The notes under the pieces: generated by a model
What the model was told of the DNA's origin: nothing
Database searches by the model: none
Seen by the model: the letters and a program-made list of their open reading frames with translations, nothing else
Shown: in pieces, positions 10,884 to 21,781 of the stretch
How positions within the stretch are numbered: position 1 is the first letter of the stretch
Layout: each line of letters opens with the position of its first letter
Program-made: the position numbers and the translations under genes
DNA from: Proteromonas lacertae
Lineage: Eukaryota > Sar > Bigyra > Opalinata > Proteromonadidae
Length of the DNA stretch: 64,000 nucleotides
Reading direction: 5' to 3'
Assembly: GCA_002245135.1 (NCBI GenBank)
Contig: NGBS01000013.1
Coordinates: 62,001-126,000, forward strand

Positions 10884-12735
10884 ATGAACGTTTTAAAAGG
10901 AGAAGTATTAACTTTGATGGGTAATGAGTATGGTATGAATGATGGAGATTATGATGTTTGTGAATTTGGTTCACCATGTGGAATATGTTACGATTTCAAA
11001 AATGAGTGTTTATTAATAAGTGATTTTGATAATAACAACATTCGAAAAATTAGTGGAATAGGTGAAACCCCTAAATGTGGTACAATAATAGGAAGTGGTT
11101 TAGTAGGTGAAGAAAGTGGTATTAGTTCTTCCGTTGAGTTTTGTCATCCTTCAGACATTGTATGTTATAGTAAAAATGACGAAATGTTTTACTTAATAAG
11201 TGATACAGGAAATAATCGAATTTTAAGTTATTCAAGCAAAACAGAAGAAGTTGAAGTATTATATGGAAATAATGAAAGTTATCCAATGTTATTAAATCCT
11301 CGATGTATGTCAATAAATAACGATGAATTATATATAACAAGTGATAATGGAATAGTGATAATATGTTTAAGTAATGGAAATTATATTGATACAATAGGTA
11401 ATGGATATAGAAAAGATTATGAAAATAATAATAATAATAATGAAGAAGAATATAGTTTAATAGATGGAAGTTTTAATGAATCAATATTTAATCATCCTGA
11501 TGGAATAATATACAATAATAACAAATTATATGTTTGTGATTGTTTTAATCATGTAATTCGTTTAATTGATTTAAAAATGAAGAGAGTGAAAACCTTAGTA
11601 GGGAATGGTGAGAGTGGATATAAAAATGGTTCATTTAATGAATGTAAATTATATTATCCTCGAAGATTATGTATATTTTCAAATGGATTATTATTAAGTG
11701 AAATGAGTGATACAATAAGATATATAGATTTGAGTAGTGGAATAATAAATACTTATTGTGGAAATGGTCATAGTGGTTATGTAGATGGTAAAGCGAGTAG
11801 TTGTGAATTTAGTAGTCCAATTGGAATAAGCTTAATAGAATATCAAATGAATTTATTTGTTGTATATCAATATAATAATATAATGAAAATAGTGTGATAG
11901 TGGTAATAATAAAATAAGAGTAATTCAATATTCGTCAGGTTCTTTACCAGTTATAAATGCCAATAAAAATAAAATAACAAATACAAATACTTCAATTGAA
12001 TCAACTAATATAAACAATACAACAATAACAAACAATCGTATTATTAATATATTATATAATAATAGATTCAGTTTATGAAGATCAATATAATAATATAATG
12101 AAAGATATGTTGATAAAATCAAAGTATATAATATAATTAATTTATATATTTTAGATGTTTATTACAAGGATATGATATGCAATTAATAAGAAAGAAATAC
12201 AATTCAAAGAAAGTAAATACGTCCTTAATTCCCTTATTTCGAGGAATTGCGATAATTACTCATCAAAATAAGCCAAATACAGTTGAAGAATGTACCAATA
12301 TGTTATTACAACCCAATTTCTTATCATTAATGAATAATTTGAGATTTAATAATATAAGATACAGTAATAACGATTATTCTCAATTAATCATAGTAATAAA
12401 ACAGATTCATAATAATAAAATATATAATGTAAATAATAATAATAATAATAATAATAATATATTTAAATAGATAGCTGAATTCTCAACCTTAGTAAAATGG
12501 TTAGAAAGTATGGAAAAGATATTATATTATTATATTAATCATTAGTATAATATAATTATGTGTTATATATATTTATAGTGAGACAAGTCATGAAAGTGTA
12601 TATAAAAGAAATGAAGATAATGAGAGTAAGAATATGGATATATAAAAAGAAAAAGTGAAAGAATTAATAAAACATATAGAAGAAGGTGAAGAATATGAAT
12701 CTGATTTATTATCTCTCAAACCATTAGTTATATAA
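10884..12735 (+). CDS. NHL beta-propeller protein with a C-terminal helical, dynein-stalk-like region
   Basis: Seven exons join in phase to 551 residues. The introns are 11862-11892, 12038-12065, 12124-12154, 12429-12470, 12545-12578 and 12626-12655. The first splice is well supported: it replaces an apparent TGA ending with CDSGNNKIRVI, the missing last NHL blade. Residues 1 to about 335 are NHL repeats. A low-complexity Asn/Thr linker follows. A helical region follows with PNTVEECTNMLLQPNFL and, after an intron, STLVKWLESMEKILYYY. Its pattern resembles the end of the dynein heavy-chain stalk (L-x-x-PNFL-x-x-L...L-x-x-W-x-x-A/S-M), but no AAA motor is present. The propeller call is firm; the stalk resemblance is tentative. 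Most of the gene lies in the right arm of inverted repeat 1. Confidence 0.75.
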
Positions 12736-12853
12736 TCTAATAATAATAATATATTGATGTTGTATGAAGGGTATTTTGAATGAAATATTGATTAATAGAA
12801 ATGACATAGATATTCAAACTTAGATATCAAGCTTTTTTCTATTTTTGAGAATT

Positions 12854-13341
12854 ATGAATATAGAACAAGAAGAAATAAATGAATCGTTAGATAGATTACT
12901 CGTAAATATTATATTTACATTAGATAAAGTAGAAATAATCCGTAAAAAGATAGATGAAGCTTATAAGTATGATTATGTCTAATTTATATTATACTACAGA
13001 AATGGTCAATACAATTTATTACTGTCTAAACAATTTTCACTCCAAAAATCTGAAATAAATTCCTTATTCTATCCTTCAATTATTAATCCTTCTATATTGG
13101 TAAATAAATCGTATATTCGTATTTTATAATGTTTTTATATAGTGATAAAAATAGTTATACAATCCAGCATGTAAATGTTGATAAGGATCCTTTGTTATGG
13201 TTTGGTTGTCTCACATCTCCTTCTCTTCGAACATGCCAAAATGACTTCAAAGAAGTAATAGAAAGTTCTATAGAGTTATCCAACTTGCATATTAGGTTAG
13301 AGATATTAATTTCACAATATAATCTATTAAAAGCTAAATAA
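12854..13341 (+). CDS. VMA22: V-ATPase assembly factor VMA22/CCDC115-like
   Basis: Three exons (12854-12966, 13000-13110, 13143-13341) join to 140 residues across introns of 33 and 32 bp. The N-terminal helix INESLDRLLVNIIFTLDKVE and the motif DEAYKNGQYNLLLSKQFS are followed by the family hallmark DPLLWFGCLTSPSLRTCQNDF and a final coiled helix. In CCDC115 the equivalent is DPL-x-WFG-x-L-x-P-x-SLRQAQ. VMA22/CCDC115 works in the endoplasmic reticulum with VMA12/TMEM199 and VMA21 to assemble the V0 sector of the proton pump. A CAAGCTTTT motif lies about 23 bp upstream of the ATG. Its stop is 75 bp from the convergent RPB3 stop. Confidence 0.8.
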
Positions 13342-13415
13342 TAACTCAATACATTTATTAAGAGTATATATACCTATAAAAACATAATTATAAAAGAAAA
13401 AAAACATAATTAAAA

Positions 13416-14387
13416 CTATGTTATACTTAAATTATTCTTAATTGTTTCTAATTTATCATTCAATACATCTAAAGCTTTTGATACAATATATCCAGGTTCT
13501 AATGCTCCTGTACTCTCTACAGTAAATACAAATTTATTAGGTTCTTCGGATATAATAACAATTGGATCAGAAAATGTATCATCTTTTGCTGCAGTTTTTA
13601 CACATTCTAAACAAAACATACATTTCTTCTCTCTCATTGGATCTACAGATAATACTGCACTATCTTCATCGTATAAGAAGATGGATCTTGGACAACTATC
13701 TTTAATTGCCTTCTTTTTCAATACTGGTACATCTGTTAATTTTTCTGCATTTAATCTGACCCTTGGGACATATTTAAATACAGCTGTGGCTGTTGGGTTC
13801 CATTTGGCGTGAATTTTGCCAGTTCCAAGTCGAGCTTCTGCTTTTAATCTCAAAACTTGACCTCTTCCTAATGTAACGATTTTTATACCTTTATCTGTTA
13901 TGGATTCAGATGAATTAGAAATGAAGGGATATACATTCTCGTTATCTGATATTAAATCTCTAGAAGTAACATCACGTGTTTCTTCATCACATACAACATC
14001 TAAATTAAATAAAACTCTGCATTTTGGACAATCATCTGAAGTACATTCACATTCGTGAGGAAATCTGAAGTTTTTCATATTTGTAAAAGGATCTCTAACT
14101 GTCAACGGTATTAAACCAAGACGATGTGCAATAAATTCATCATGAAGAACAGAAGTGTTTGCTTGGATAGATACAATATCAATCGCAATTGTTGGTACCT
14201 ATATGTGAAATACAAAGTAGTGCAATATATGATATACTTCTGCCATCATAACACGTCTAAGAGCATTAGCTACACTTACGTCTACATTTGACAATGTAAA
14301 TTTTATTTTATCTTCCTGTACCTTGTGAATAATAATCTATGGAATAAATTATGATATCTATACATCAGGTCCTGAGCTTTGAGACAT
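13416..14387 (-). CDS. RPB3: RNA polymerase II subunit RPB3
   Basis: Three exons join to 301 residues. Introns are 14337-14363 (27 bp) and 14199-14237 (39 bp). The start is MSQSSGPD. The alpha-like motif NALRRVMMAEVPTIAID, the zinc-binding cluster CECTSDDCPKC and the assembly-domain signature HAKWNPTATAVFKY identify the RPB3 (POLR2C) family and separate it from RPAC1. RPB3 forms the assembly platform with RPB11 and is homologous to bacterial alpha subunit. Its length fits the family. It is divergent from ARP2, with 128 bp between the two start codons. Confidence 0.95.
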
Positions 14388-14515
14388 TTTATAAAAAATG
14401 ATGCTTGTTGTTTCAAACTTTTTTTCAGAAAGTATTTTTTGGAGCACCCAATTATAAAGAAGAATCTTCTTCGATTTATTTCAGATCTAGTGGAATATAA
14501 TTTATAATAAATACA
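14388..14515. promoter_or_regulatory. Shared divergent promoter region of RPB3 and ARP2
   Basis: Only 128 bp separate the start codons of two divergent housekeeping genes, so both promoters and 5' untranslated regions must fit here or overlap. A GTTTCAAA motif lies within it near 14408; similar GTTTCAA strings precede the folylpolyglutamate synthase, TOR and UFD1-like genes. No classical TATA box can be told apart in such AT-rich sequence. Confidence 0.4.
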
Positions 14516-15821
14516 ATGAGTGTTACAAATAACGTTATAGTGTCAGATAATGGAACTGGAGTATAAGTTTGACATTATTTTTGAATAGTATGTGAAACTG
14601 GGATATGCTGGAGATAATATTCCAAAATATGTCTTTCCTGCACTTGTAGGAAGACCAGCTTTAAGAGCAGAGGAAGCAGACTTTGGTGATTTAGAAGTAA
14701 AAGTATATATATTTTTTCTATAGAATTACATATAAAACAAAATAGGATTTAATGGTTGGTGATGAAGCATACAAAGCAAGATCAGCATTATGTGTAAACT
14801 ATCCAATTGAAAATGGTGTAATAAAGAGTTGGGATGATATGGAGCACTTATGGAACTACAGTTTTTCCACCAAAATGGGTCTCTCCTTCTCAGAATCTGG
14901 TCCAAACAGTACATCTGATAAAAAGATCTTACTTACAGAAGCTTCACTCAACCCTAAGCAAAATAAAGAAAAAATGGCTGAATATATGTTCGAAAAATAC
15001 AATTTCGGTTTCTTACAATGTCAAGCTCAAGCTTTATTAGTTTTATATGGTGTAGGTAGTCAAACTGGTGTAGTTGTCGATAGTGGAGATGGTGTAACGC
15101 ATATAGTTGTAGCATTCGACGGTTATATGCAAGATCATCTAACTGAAAGGTTAAATATAGCTGGTAGACATATTACTGATTATTTAAACAAATTGTTACA
15201 GAAAAGAGGATATTCTTTCAATATTTCCACTGATTTTGATATATTAAGAGATATAAAAGAGAATTATTGTTATTGTGCTTATGATTATGATAGAGAAGTG
15301 CGTTTATATGATGAAACAACAGTAATAATGAAAGATTATAATTTACCTGATGGAAAGAAGATTATATTAGGTAGTGAAAGATATGAGAGTTGTGAACCTT
15401 TATTTCATCCTGATTTAATAGGGTTAGGAAGCTTAGGAATGTCTGAATTGATATTTAATACAATAAACCAAGCAGATATTGATTTAAGAATGACTGTATA
15501 TATATATATATTATTATTATTATCAAATAGTTATATAAAAATATTGTTCTAAGTGGTGGTACAACGATGATTAGTGGTTTACCAGATAGATTGAATAATG
15601 ATATAACAAATTTATATTTACAGAATGTATTAAATGGTGATAAAAGTAGATTGAGTAAATTTAAATGTAATATTGAAGCCTTGCCTAATAGAAATACATT
15701 AGTTTATATGGGTGCGAGTGTATTAGGAGATGCATTGAGAGATCAAGATGATGTTTGGATTAGTAAGAAAGAATATAAAGAATATGGATCGAGTATTGTG
15801 TTTAGAAAACAATTGAAATAA
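14516..15821 (+). CDS. ARP2: Actin-related protein 2
   Basis: Four exons (introns 14561-14588, 14703-14745, 15496-15530) join to 399 residues, the usual ARP2 length. Phosphate-binding loops are DNGTGYVKLGYAG and VVDSGDGVTHIV. FPALVGRPALRAEE, EVKDLMVGDEA, LNIAGRHITDYLNKLL, NTINQADIDLR and NIVLSGGTTMISGLPDRL align block by block with ARP2, not with conventional actin or ARP3. ARP2 is part of the Arp2/3 complex that nucleates branched actin filaments, so this cell likely makes lamellipodial or endocytic actin networks. The sequence is divergent in the 60s insert. A fragment resembling its third exon lies downstream at 16414-16480. Confidence 0.93.
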
Positions 15822-16029
15822 ATGAAGATGTATTTTTAATATATAGTTGTTGTTGTTGTATAGATTTATTACATTTTTAAATAATGAATTGTTATTAGTT
15901 GTTTTTGAAAATAACCATTAAAACAAAATCAATAACAGAAATATTATCAGTTATAGATTCTACTATTACTTCCATTAATCAACTATATCAGCTTCATTGT
16001 GAAGGTGAAACATTCAATCAAACATTCCA

Positions 16030-16340
16030 TCAAATACATACATTTGTGTTTATTCCATTAATTTTGTTCATTTCTTCATCACTCAATTTAAAATTAAATA
16101 TATTAATATTACTTGAGCTGGTGATTTGTTATGATGTTTAGCTATTTCTAATACAACTGGATCTTTAAGCGCAACTGTACTAGTTTTACTATTTATATAC
16201 TTTTATAAGGATATTAATTACATACTCAACAAAATGAGCTGTTACTTTGACAATTAAACTATCAATTAAAAATGTTAAATTTGTATTTGATATGTATTAC
16301 TTATTTTTTATGGTTTTGATACACTGCATGGATAAACTTA
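16030..16340 (-). pseudogene. Aldo-keto reductase remnant
   Basis: On the minus strand a short frame reads VKVTAHFV, crosses a normal-looking 37-bp intron (16189-16225), and continues KTSTVALKDPVVLEIAKHH and NKSPAQV. A further piece in another frame reads LSDEEMNKINGINTN. Both are C-terminal blocks of aldo-keto reductases (the L-x-DPVV-x-EIA-x-KH-x-K-x-PAQV-L block and the L-S-x-EEM-x-x-I-x-x-L-N tail). About 40 residues that normally separate them are missing, including the NADPH-binding P-K-S/T motif. No N-terminal barrel was found upstream. I read this as a decayed gene fragment. Confidence 0.65.
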
Positions 16341-16413
16341 ATCTATTTATTTTAAGGGTTTGATTGATTTACAATATTTTCTATTATTAATATAAATAAG
16401 AGTTATATTTAAT

Positions 16414-16480
16414 AATTATGGAAGAGAAGTGAGTTTATATGATGAAACAAATACTATAAAGCAAAATATTATAATTATTC
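16414..16480 (+). pseudogene. Short ARP2 exon fragment
   Basis: About 60 bases here match ARP2 exon 3 near 15285-15345 with a few changes: the coding motif REVRLYDETT appears as REVSLYDETN. The surrounding sequence is not similar to ARP2. It looks like a remnant of a partial duplication of the neighbouring gene. The rest of 15822-16561 holds no gene that I can support, apart from the aldo-keto reductase remnant. Confidence 0.6.
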
Positions 16481-16561
16481 TATGTTACATATATAATTAA
16501 GGTAGTGGATTAAATGATATTCACTATAATATCTTCATTTTATCATTATTTTTCACTTTTT

Positions 16562-19038
16562 CTAATCTAGTTCAGTTTTATATGTAAGAACTATTGTTGG
16601 AGATGTAGGTGAAATTGATCCATTTGATACACTTGGTGATGGAGAATGAGATGAACCAGATGATCTAGTAGGAGATGGAGAGTGAGGAGGAGATGGAGGT
16701 GGAGGAGATTTACCCTTTGGCCTATTAATATATTCATCTTCATCAAACTCATTTTCATCACTATTATCTTCATCTTCTACCGTCTTAATAGCTGATCTTT
16801 TACTACTATCAACTCCACTTGTAATACTTTTAGATTGTACAGAAGTCATTCTTCCTTTTGAGGTTATAGTAAAAAACACATCTATATTTTATTAATAATT
16901 ATATATAAATACTCATTCCTTCTGGTTTTGGTATTTTTTTTATATCTTCATCAACCTTATTATTTTCTAGATACAATATTTTTATATTTTTATATTGATA
17001 TAGTTGATTGATTCAGAATTGGCTCAAACTCTATCAAATTATCTTTCAAATTCAACTGTTTCAATTTTGTTATGTAACTTAAACTGCTTATTATATAATC
17101 ACAACCTATTCTATCAATTACATTATCTAATGATTATAAATACCTAAAATATACTAGACAAACATAACTTTTGAAGATTTGTTATATATGAAAAATTAAC
17201 AGCTAATGAATAAACTCCTCTTGAATCTATTTCATTTCCATTGATTGATAATTGTTCTAGATTAGGAAATTTTGGTAAACAATTGCTAAAACTTAATAAT
17301 CCTTCATATCCTAAAGAATTATTGGATAAATTCAAAAACTTCAAATCATTTAAAAATAGTTTTGGACTAAAGAAATATTTGGATTGTGATAAAGGATTTT
17401 TAGGACTGTTAATATTTGTAAGTGTAAGAGATACTAAACTATTTGAGAAATAATTACTCATTTCCTCTAAATCTGAAGCATTTATTGAATTGTCTAATGA
17501 TATATATTAGTGTTATTTCATTATAAATACTCTTTATTATCAGTTTATCTATCTTTTCTACTTTATATAAATTCTTACATATATTTATGAAGTCTTTAGA
17601 TTCAACAGTAATGCTATTTCCAATTTTAAAACTGCTTATTTGTTTTATAAGGTATAAATTTGTTAAATATTTATTGAATGATTTATATACATCTATATTT
17701 TAATATAAATATATATATAATACTGTTATTATTTACTATAATGTTTAACAATATTTCATCTTTTTCCTTTTTTATTTCTAACCAGTTAAATATGTCATTA
17801 TATTCTCCTTCTTCATCTTTCATCTTTAAACCTAAACTTAAGAAGTATAGAATATATTTTTTTAACCAATCACTTTCATAATTACTTTCTTTATACATAT
17901 TTCCAATCATATCAACAATCATATTAATTCTTCTTTTATCACCATTACTTTCGAAAAAATCATGTACATTCTTTGGATCTTCACCTATGTTAAAAAATAA
18001 AAAACATTATTATATCATATATATATATATATATATAATACTATGAATAAACAAACCTATTTTATTACAGTCTTCATTATCACATAATAGCATTGTTTGT
18101 AAAGGAATATTCAATAATACTCTTTGTTCATATTCTGTAACATCAGAATATCCACAATTTTCATATCTTCTTTTTATATTTTCTAATGCAATAATACATT
18201 CTTCACTATTATTTAATTCTATTGGATAATTTAATAATATATGTTTGAATTGCTTAGATTCATTTACCATTTGATTAGGATCTACATCTATTTGTTTTTC
18301 ATTGATATAATTCTCAAAAGACATTGATGTTTTATTCCAATCAACATAATTAATCAACAATTCTGTCATTTGAGATAGATTTTCTTGGTGATATGTTATA
18401 AATGATATTATTCTATCTGCTAAAAAATCTTCATTTGGAATTATTATATTATTTTGTTCGAGGATAAATTTGAATGTTGATAATTTCATATCTCTTATAT
18501 TTTCATCATTTAACATTATTGTTATATTTTCAGCAATAATTGAATTAAAATTGTAGTTGTTAAATATTCTTATAAATTGAGATATAAACATTTCTTTTTC
18601 ACTGTTTAATAGATGCAATATAGTTATAGGAGATGGATGATTAAGAAAATATCTGTACAGTTATAAAATAATTATGTATATATATATACTGTTTGGACTT
18701 TTCAAACAAATCAAATACATTTAAACGCCAAGAAGTAACTATAATATCAGCCACATTTACTTCATTTATGTCAATTATACAATAGCTTATATATTTAATA
18801 AACTCTCTAATACCATCTGCTGTTATTGCTTTATCAAATTCTTTTTTATTTTTTATTACATCAGCAGCTATGGAATTTTGACAACATATTAAAGGGGCAA
18901 ATATTTGTATTTTTTCTCCATCAACAGATATAGTACTACCACCACATTCTTTTATTAACAACTGACTTAAATTTTCTCTATGTAAAATAATCAGATATAA
19001 TCATACGATTGTGAGAAGTGGTCTTTTACAATTTTCAT
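16562..19038 (-). CDS. BTB-domain, leucine-rich-repeat protein with Pro/Ser-rich tail
   Basis: About nine exons. The N-terminus begins MKIVKDHFSQ and, after intron 18978-19006, has a BTB-like fold (STISVDGEKIQIFAPLICCQ) followed by a BACK-like helical part (exon 3 begins after intron 18653-18689). The middle is helical. From about 17500 downward there are leucine-rich repeats (LKFLNLSNNSLGYEGLLSF, LEQLSINGNEIDSRGVYSL, LKQLNLKDNLIEFEP). The last exon (16562-16878) is acidic, then rich in SPSP/PPPPSPP. One extra base seems to break the frame near 17015, between two repeats (see findings). BTB-LRR proteins are often adaptors for cullin-3 ubiquitin ligases, but no substrate can be inferred. Confidence 0.7.
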
Positions 19039-19260
19039 TGTTTAAAATAACATAAAAAAAAGAAAAGATTAGTAAAGTTTGATTGAATGTTTGACAAGCT
19101 TTTCTTAATAATAATATTTTCAATGGATTGTGCTAATCTAATTAATCAATATCACATTTAAAATTGAATAACACCTGAATTGCATTTGTTATAACATGTT
19201 TTTCTGAAAATTTTAGAATAATCAAAAAAAACAATGGGAAAAATATATATACAAGTTTTA

Positions 19261-19780
19261 TTAATCCACTTGCATACGACCTTGTTGGATAAATTCATCG
19301 ACTAAATACTCATGTGCTCGATATATTTTGCTTTGAAGATAGAAAGAACCACCTTTTTTTGGATCATTTGAATTGAAAAATTTCTCAAATTTCTATAAAA
19401 TTGATAAATTAAATATAATTATCATACTTCTTGGACTTTTTCTGGAGTTAATTCAAATTCTGGTAAAGAGTCTAAATCTAATATTTTTAATGATTCTTCT
19501 CTTGTGATTTTCTTTCGATTCATTTGTTGTTTCATCGCTTCTCCTGTCTTTTTCGCTAAATTGATAAACATGTTATAATAATACATCCATTTTTAAACAC
19601 ATCATATGCTTTTGTCAATTTTTCAAATATTCCAGTAAACATACCAGAAAATTGTCTTTGGGGAATGTATATCTGTGAATTATAATAAAATGAACTATTT
19701 ATTTGATTTGGAAGTGTCTTAACTAGGGATGATCGCATTAAAACACGACTAGAACTTGTAATTAGTCTTCTTGACAACAT
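19261..19780 (-). CDS. PAM16: Mitochondrial import motor subunit PAM16/TIM16
   Basis: Three exons (introns 19556-19584 and 19393-19427) join to 151 residues from the ATG at 19780. The N-terminus is rich in Arg, Ser and Leu without acidic residues, as in a mitochondrial presequence, unusual in that PAM16 often lacks a long one. The degenerate J-like domain carries REESLKILDLDSL and the family signature NDPKKGGSFYLQSKIYRAHE. PAM16 pairs with the J-protein PAM18 to regulate mtHsp70 at the TIM23 channel. Its presence shows a mitochondrion or related organelle with protein import. An upstream in-frame ATG-less extension to 19855 is not used. Confidence 0.85.
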
Positions 19781-19901
19781 AATTAGAAAAATGAAAAAAT
19801 GAAGCTCGAAGGAATCAAACCTATTCTTCTTTTTTTTCTTTCCTTTAAACACCAAAATACAAATATATAAAGAGGAAAAAACGAAAATCTAACACACCTA
19901 G

Positions 19902-21581
19902 TTACGAATTATAATTATGAATATCCATAATAACAGGAGAAGGAGGAATACTATAAATTATAAAATAAGAACAGATATATACTCATTTTCATTTGTTTTG
20001 TGTCTTGCTATACTAAGCTTCTCCAAGTATTCATCTGAAATATCATCAGTCACATAATAACCATCAAAACAAGAACAATCAAAATCATAGAAAGGATGAG
20101 AAGGATCTTCACTCTCTCTTACTGAATCTTTCACATCTTCAATGGTATTATAAATAACCCAATCACATCCAATGAAATGTTCAATTTCTTCAATTTTCTT
20201 GTTATACGCTATTAACTCATCATAAGTAGGCATATCAATTCCATAAACATTTGGATATTTCACTTCAGGAGAAGCTGATGCTAGATAAACATGTTTTGCA
20301 CCTACATTTCTAACCATTTCTACAATCTCACGGGAAGTTGTACCTCTTACAATTGAATCATCAATTAAAAGCACATTCTTACCTTCTAATTCAGTTTTTA
20401 ATGGATTCAATTTTAATCTTACACTACTCATCCTTAGTGTTTGTCCAGGCATAATAAAAGTTCTTGCAATATATCTATTCTTAATAATTCCTTCTACATA
20501 TGGTAAATTTAGATATTTTGAACATGATAATGCCATTGTTCTAGAAGTTTCTGGAATTGGACAAACTATATCAATATCATGATGAGGATGTTTTAATTGG
20601 ATTTGTTTGGCGAGCTTTATTCCCATATTTGTTCTTGCTGTGTTTATAGATACATGATCTATTACAGAATCAGGTCTACTGAAGTAAATATATCTATTTA
20701 AATAATAATAATAATAATAATAATAAAGCAAGATAATATACTCAAAAATACATGGATTTAGTTTTGTTTTATCACAACACTGTTGTTTATACAAATTATT
20801 CTCTAAATCAATAAAAATACATTCTCCAGGTTGAACATCATCTACGATTTCATAACCTAATACATCCAAAGAAACACTTTCTGAAGATATATAATAATCA
20901 AATTTATTTGTTTCTATATTCAATCTTTTACCATAGATTAATGGTCTTATTCCATTTGGATCTCTAAATGCGATTAATCCATATCCTTGTATTGCTGCGA
21001 CTACTGCATAACCTCCACTGCAGTATTTTATTGTATTTTGTACTGCTTCGAAAATTATTTCTTTTGTTAATTTTGGTTTATTAATTGATAAATGATAAAT
21101 TTCATTTGACAATACATTCAGTAATAATTCAGAATCAGATCTTGTATTTATATGTCTGTTTGTTTTTTCAAGACGTTCATATAATTTAGATGTATTTACC
21201 AAATTACCATTGTGAGCAAGAGCAATACCAAACGGTGAATTTGTGTAAAATGGTTGAGCCTCTACTACAGATGCACAACCTGCTGTAGGATATCTGACAT
21301 GACCAATTCCAAAATAACCATTTAAATGAGACGTTCTCTCAGGTGTTAAAACTCTATTTTTTGTAACATTTAAAATAAATACTTTGAAACTAATCCCATA
21401 TCTTTGCATAAATATGCTCTTTCATTATCAATAGTTATCATCCCAGCAGCATCTAAAATTTAATTGATACAGTTATAAAAATACCTTGACCTCTGTGCTG
21501 AAGCATCAATAGCCCAGTGACTATTTCTGATTTAACGCATTTCTTCTTATCTGATATCAGAATACCAACAATTCCACACAT
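19902..21581 (-). CDS. purF: Glutamine phosphoribosylpyrophosphate amidotransferase
   Basis: Five exons (introns 21453-21484, 21354-21382, 20694-20741, 19951-19982) join to 512 residues. The protein starts MCGIVGIL, with Cys2 as the expected N-terminal nucleophile after Met removal. It then has LQHRGQDAAGM, GHVRYPTAG, AHNGNLVN and SDSELLL of the class II glutaminase domain, and GYGLIAFRDPNGIRPLIYG. The phosphoribosyltransferase domain has VCPIPETSRTMAL and the PRPP loop NVLLIDDSIVRGTTSREIV. The enzyme makes phosphoribosylamine, the first step of purine synthesis. Near the C-terminus are YDFDCSCFDGYYVT and a short poorly conserved last exon. The organism is therefore likely able to make purines. 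Confidence 0.95.
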
Positions 21582-21781
21582 TTAAATTTGTCGATTCAGT
21601 TCTTTTCGAAAAAATCACCACAAAAAATATTTCTTTCTTTTTCTATAACATACAGATGTATTTATCCAACAAAACTTCACAAAAAAGTAAGATATATATG
21701 TTAAATATTATTTGAAATTACTTATAGAATATATACTACTATATATAGGTTATAAATACACTTTCTATATAAATATTAAAT

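Larger units (their letters stand above)
8749..12082. repeat. Inverted repeat 1, right arm
   Basis: This is the reverse complement of 1-3335, with one homopolymer indel seen. It contains the 5' end of folylpolyglutamate synthase, the complete Myb gene, the small gene and most of the NHL gene. The outer limit at 12082 is set only by the left edge of the window; the true arm may continue to the right of it. The spacer between the arms is 3336-8748. Confidence 0.95.

Noticed and set aside
11925-12122. Hydrophobic minus-strand frame resembling a small membrane protein
   Set aside because: It is the antisense of the spliced Asn/Thr-rich linker and second exon of the NHL gene; antisense of AAT/AAC-rich coding sequence always looks hydrophobic.
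12083-12735. A separate degenerate gene or pseudogene downstream of the NHL gene
   Set aside because: All apparent stops fall inside introns of 28-42 bp, and the exons join in phase to the NHL gene.
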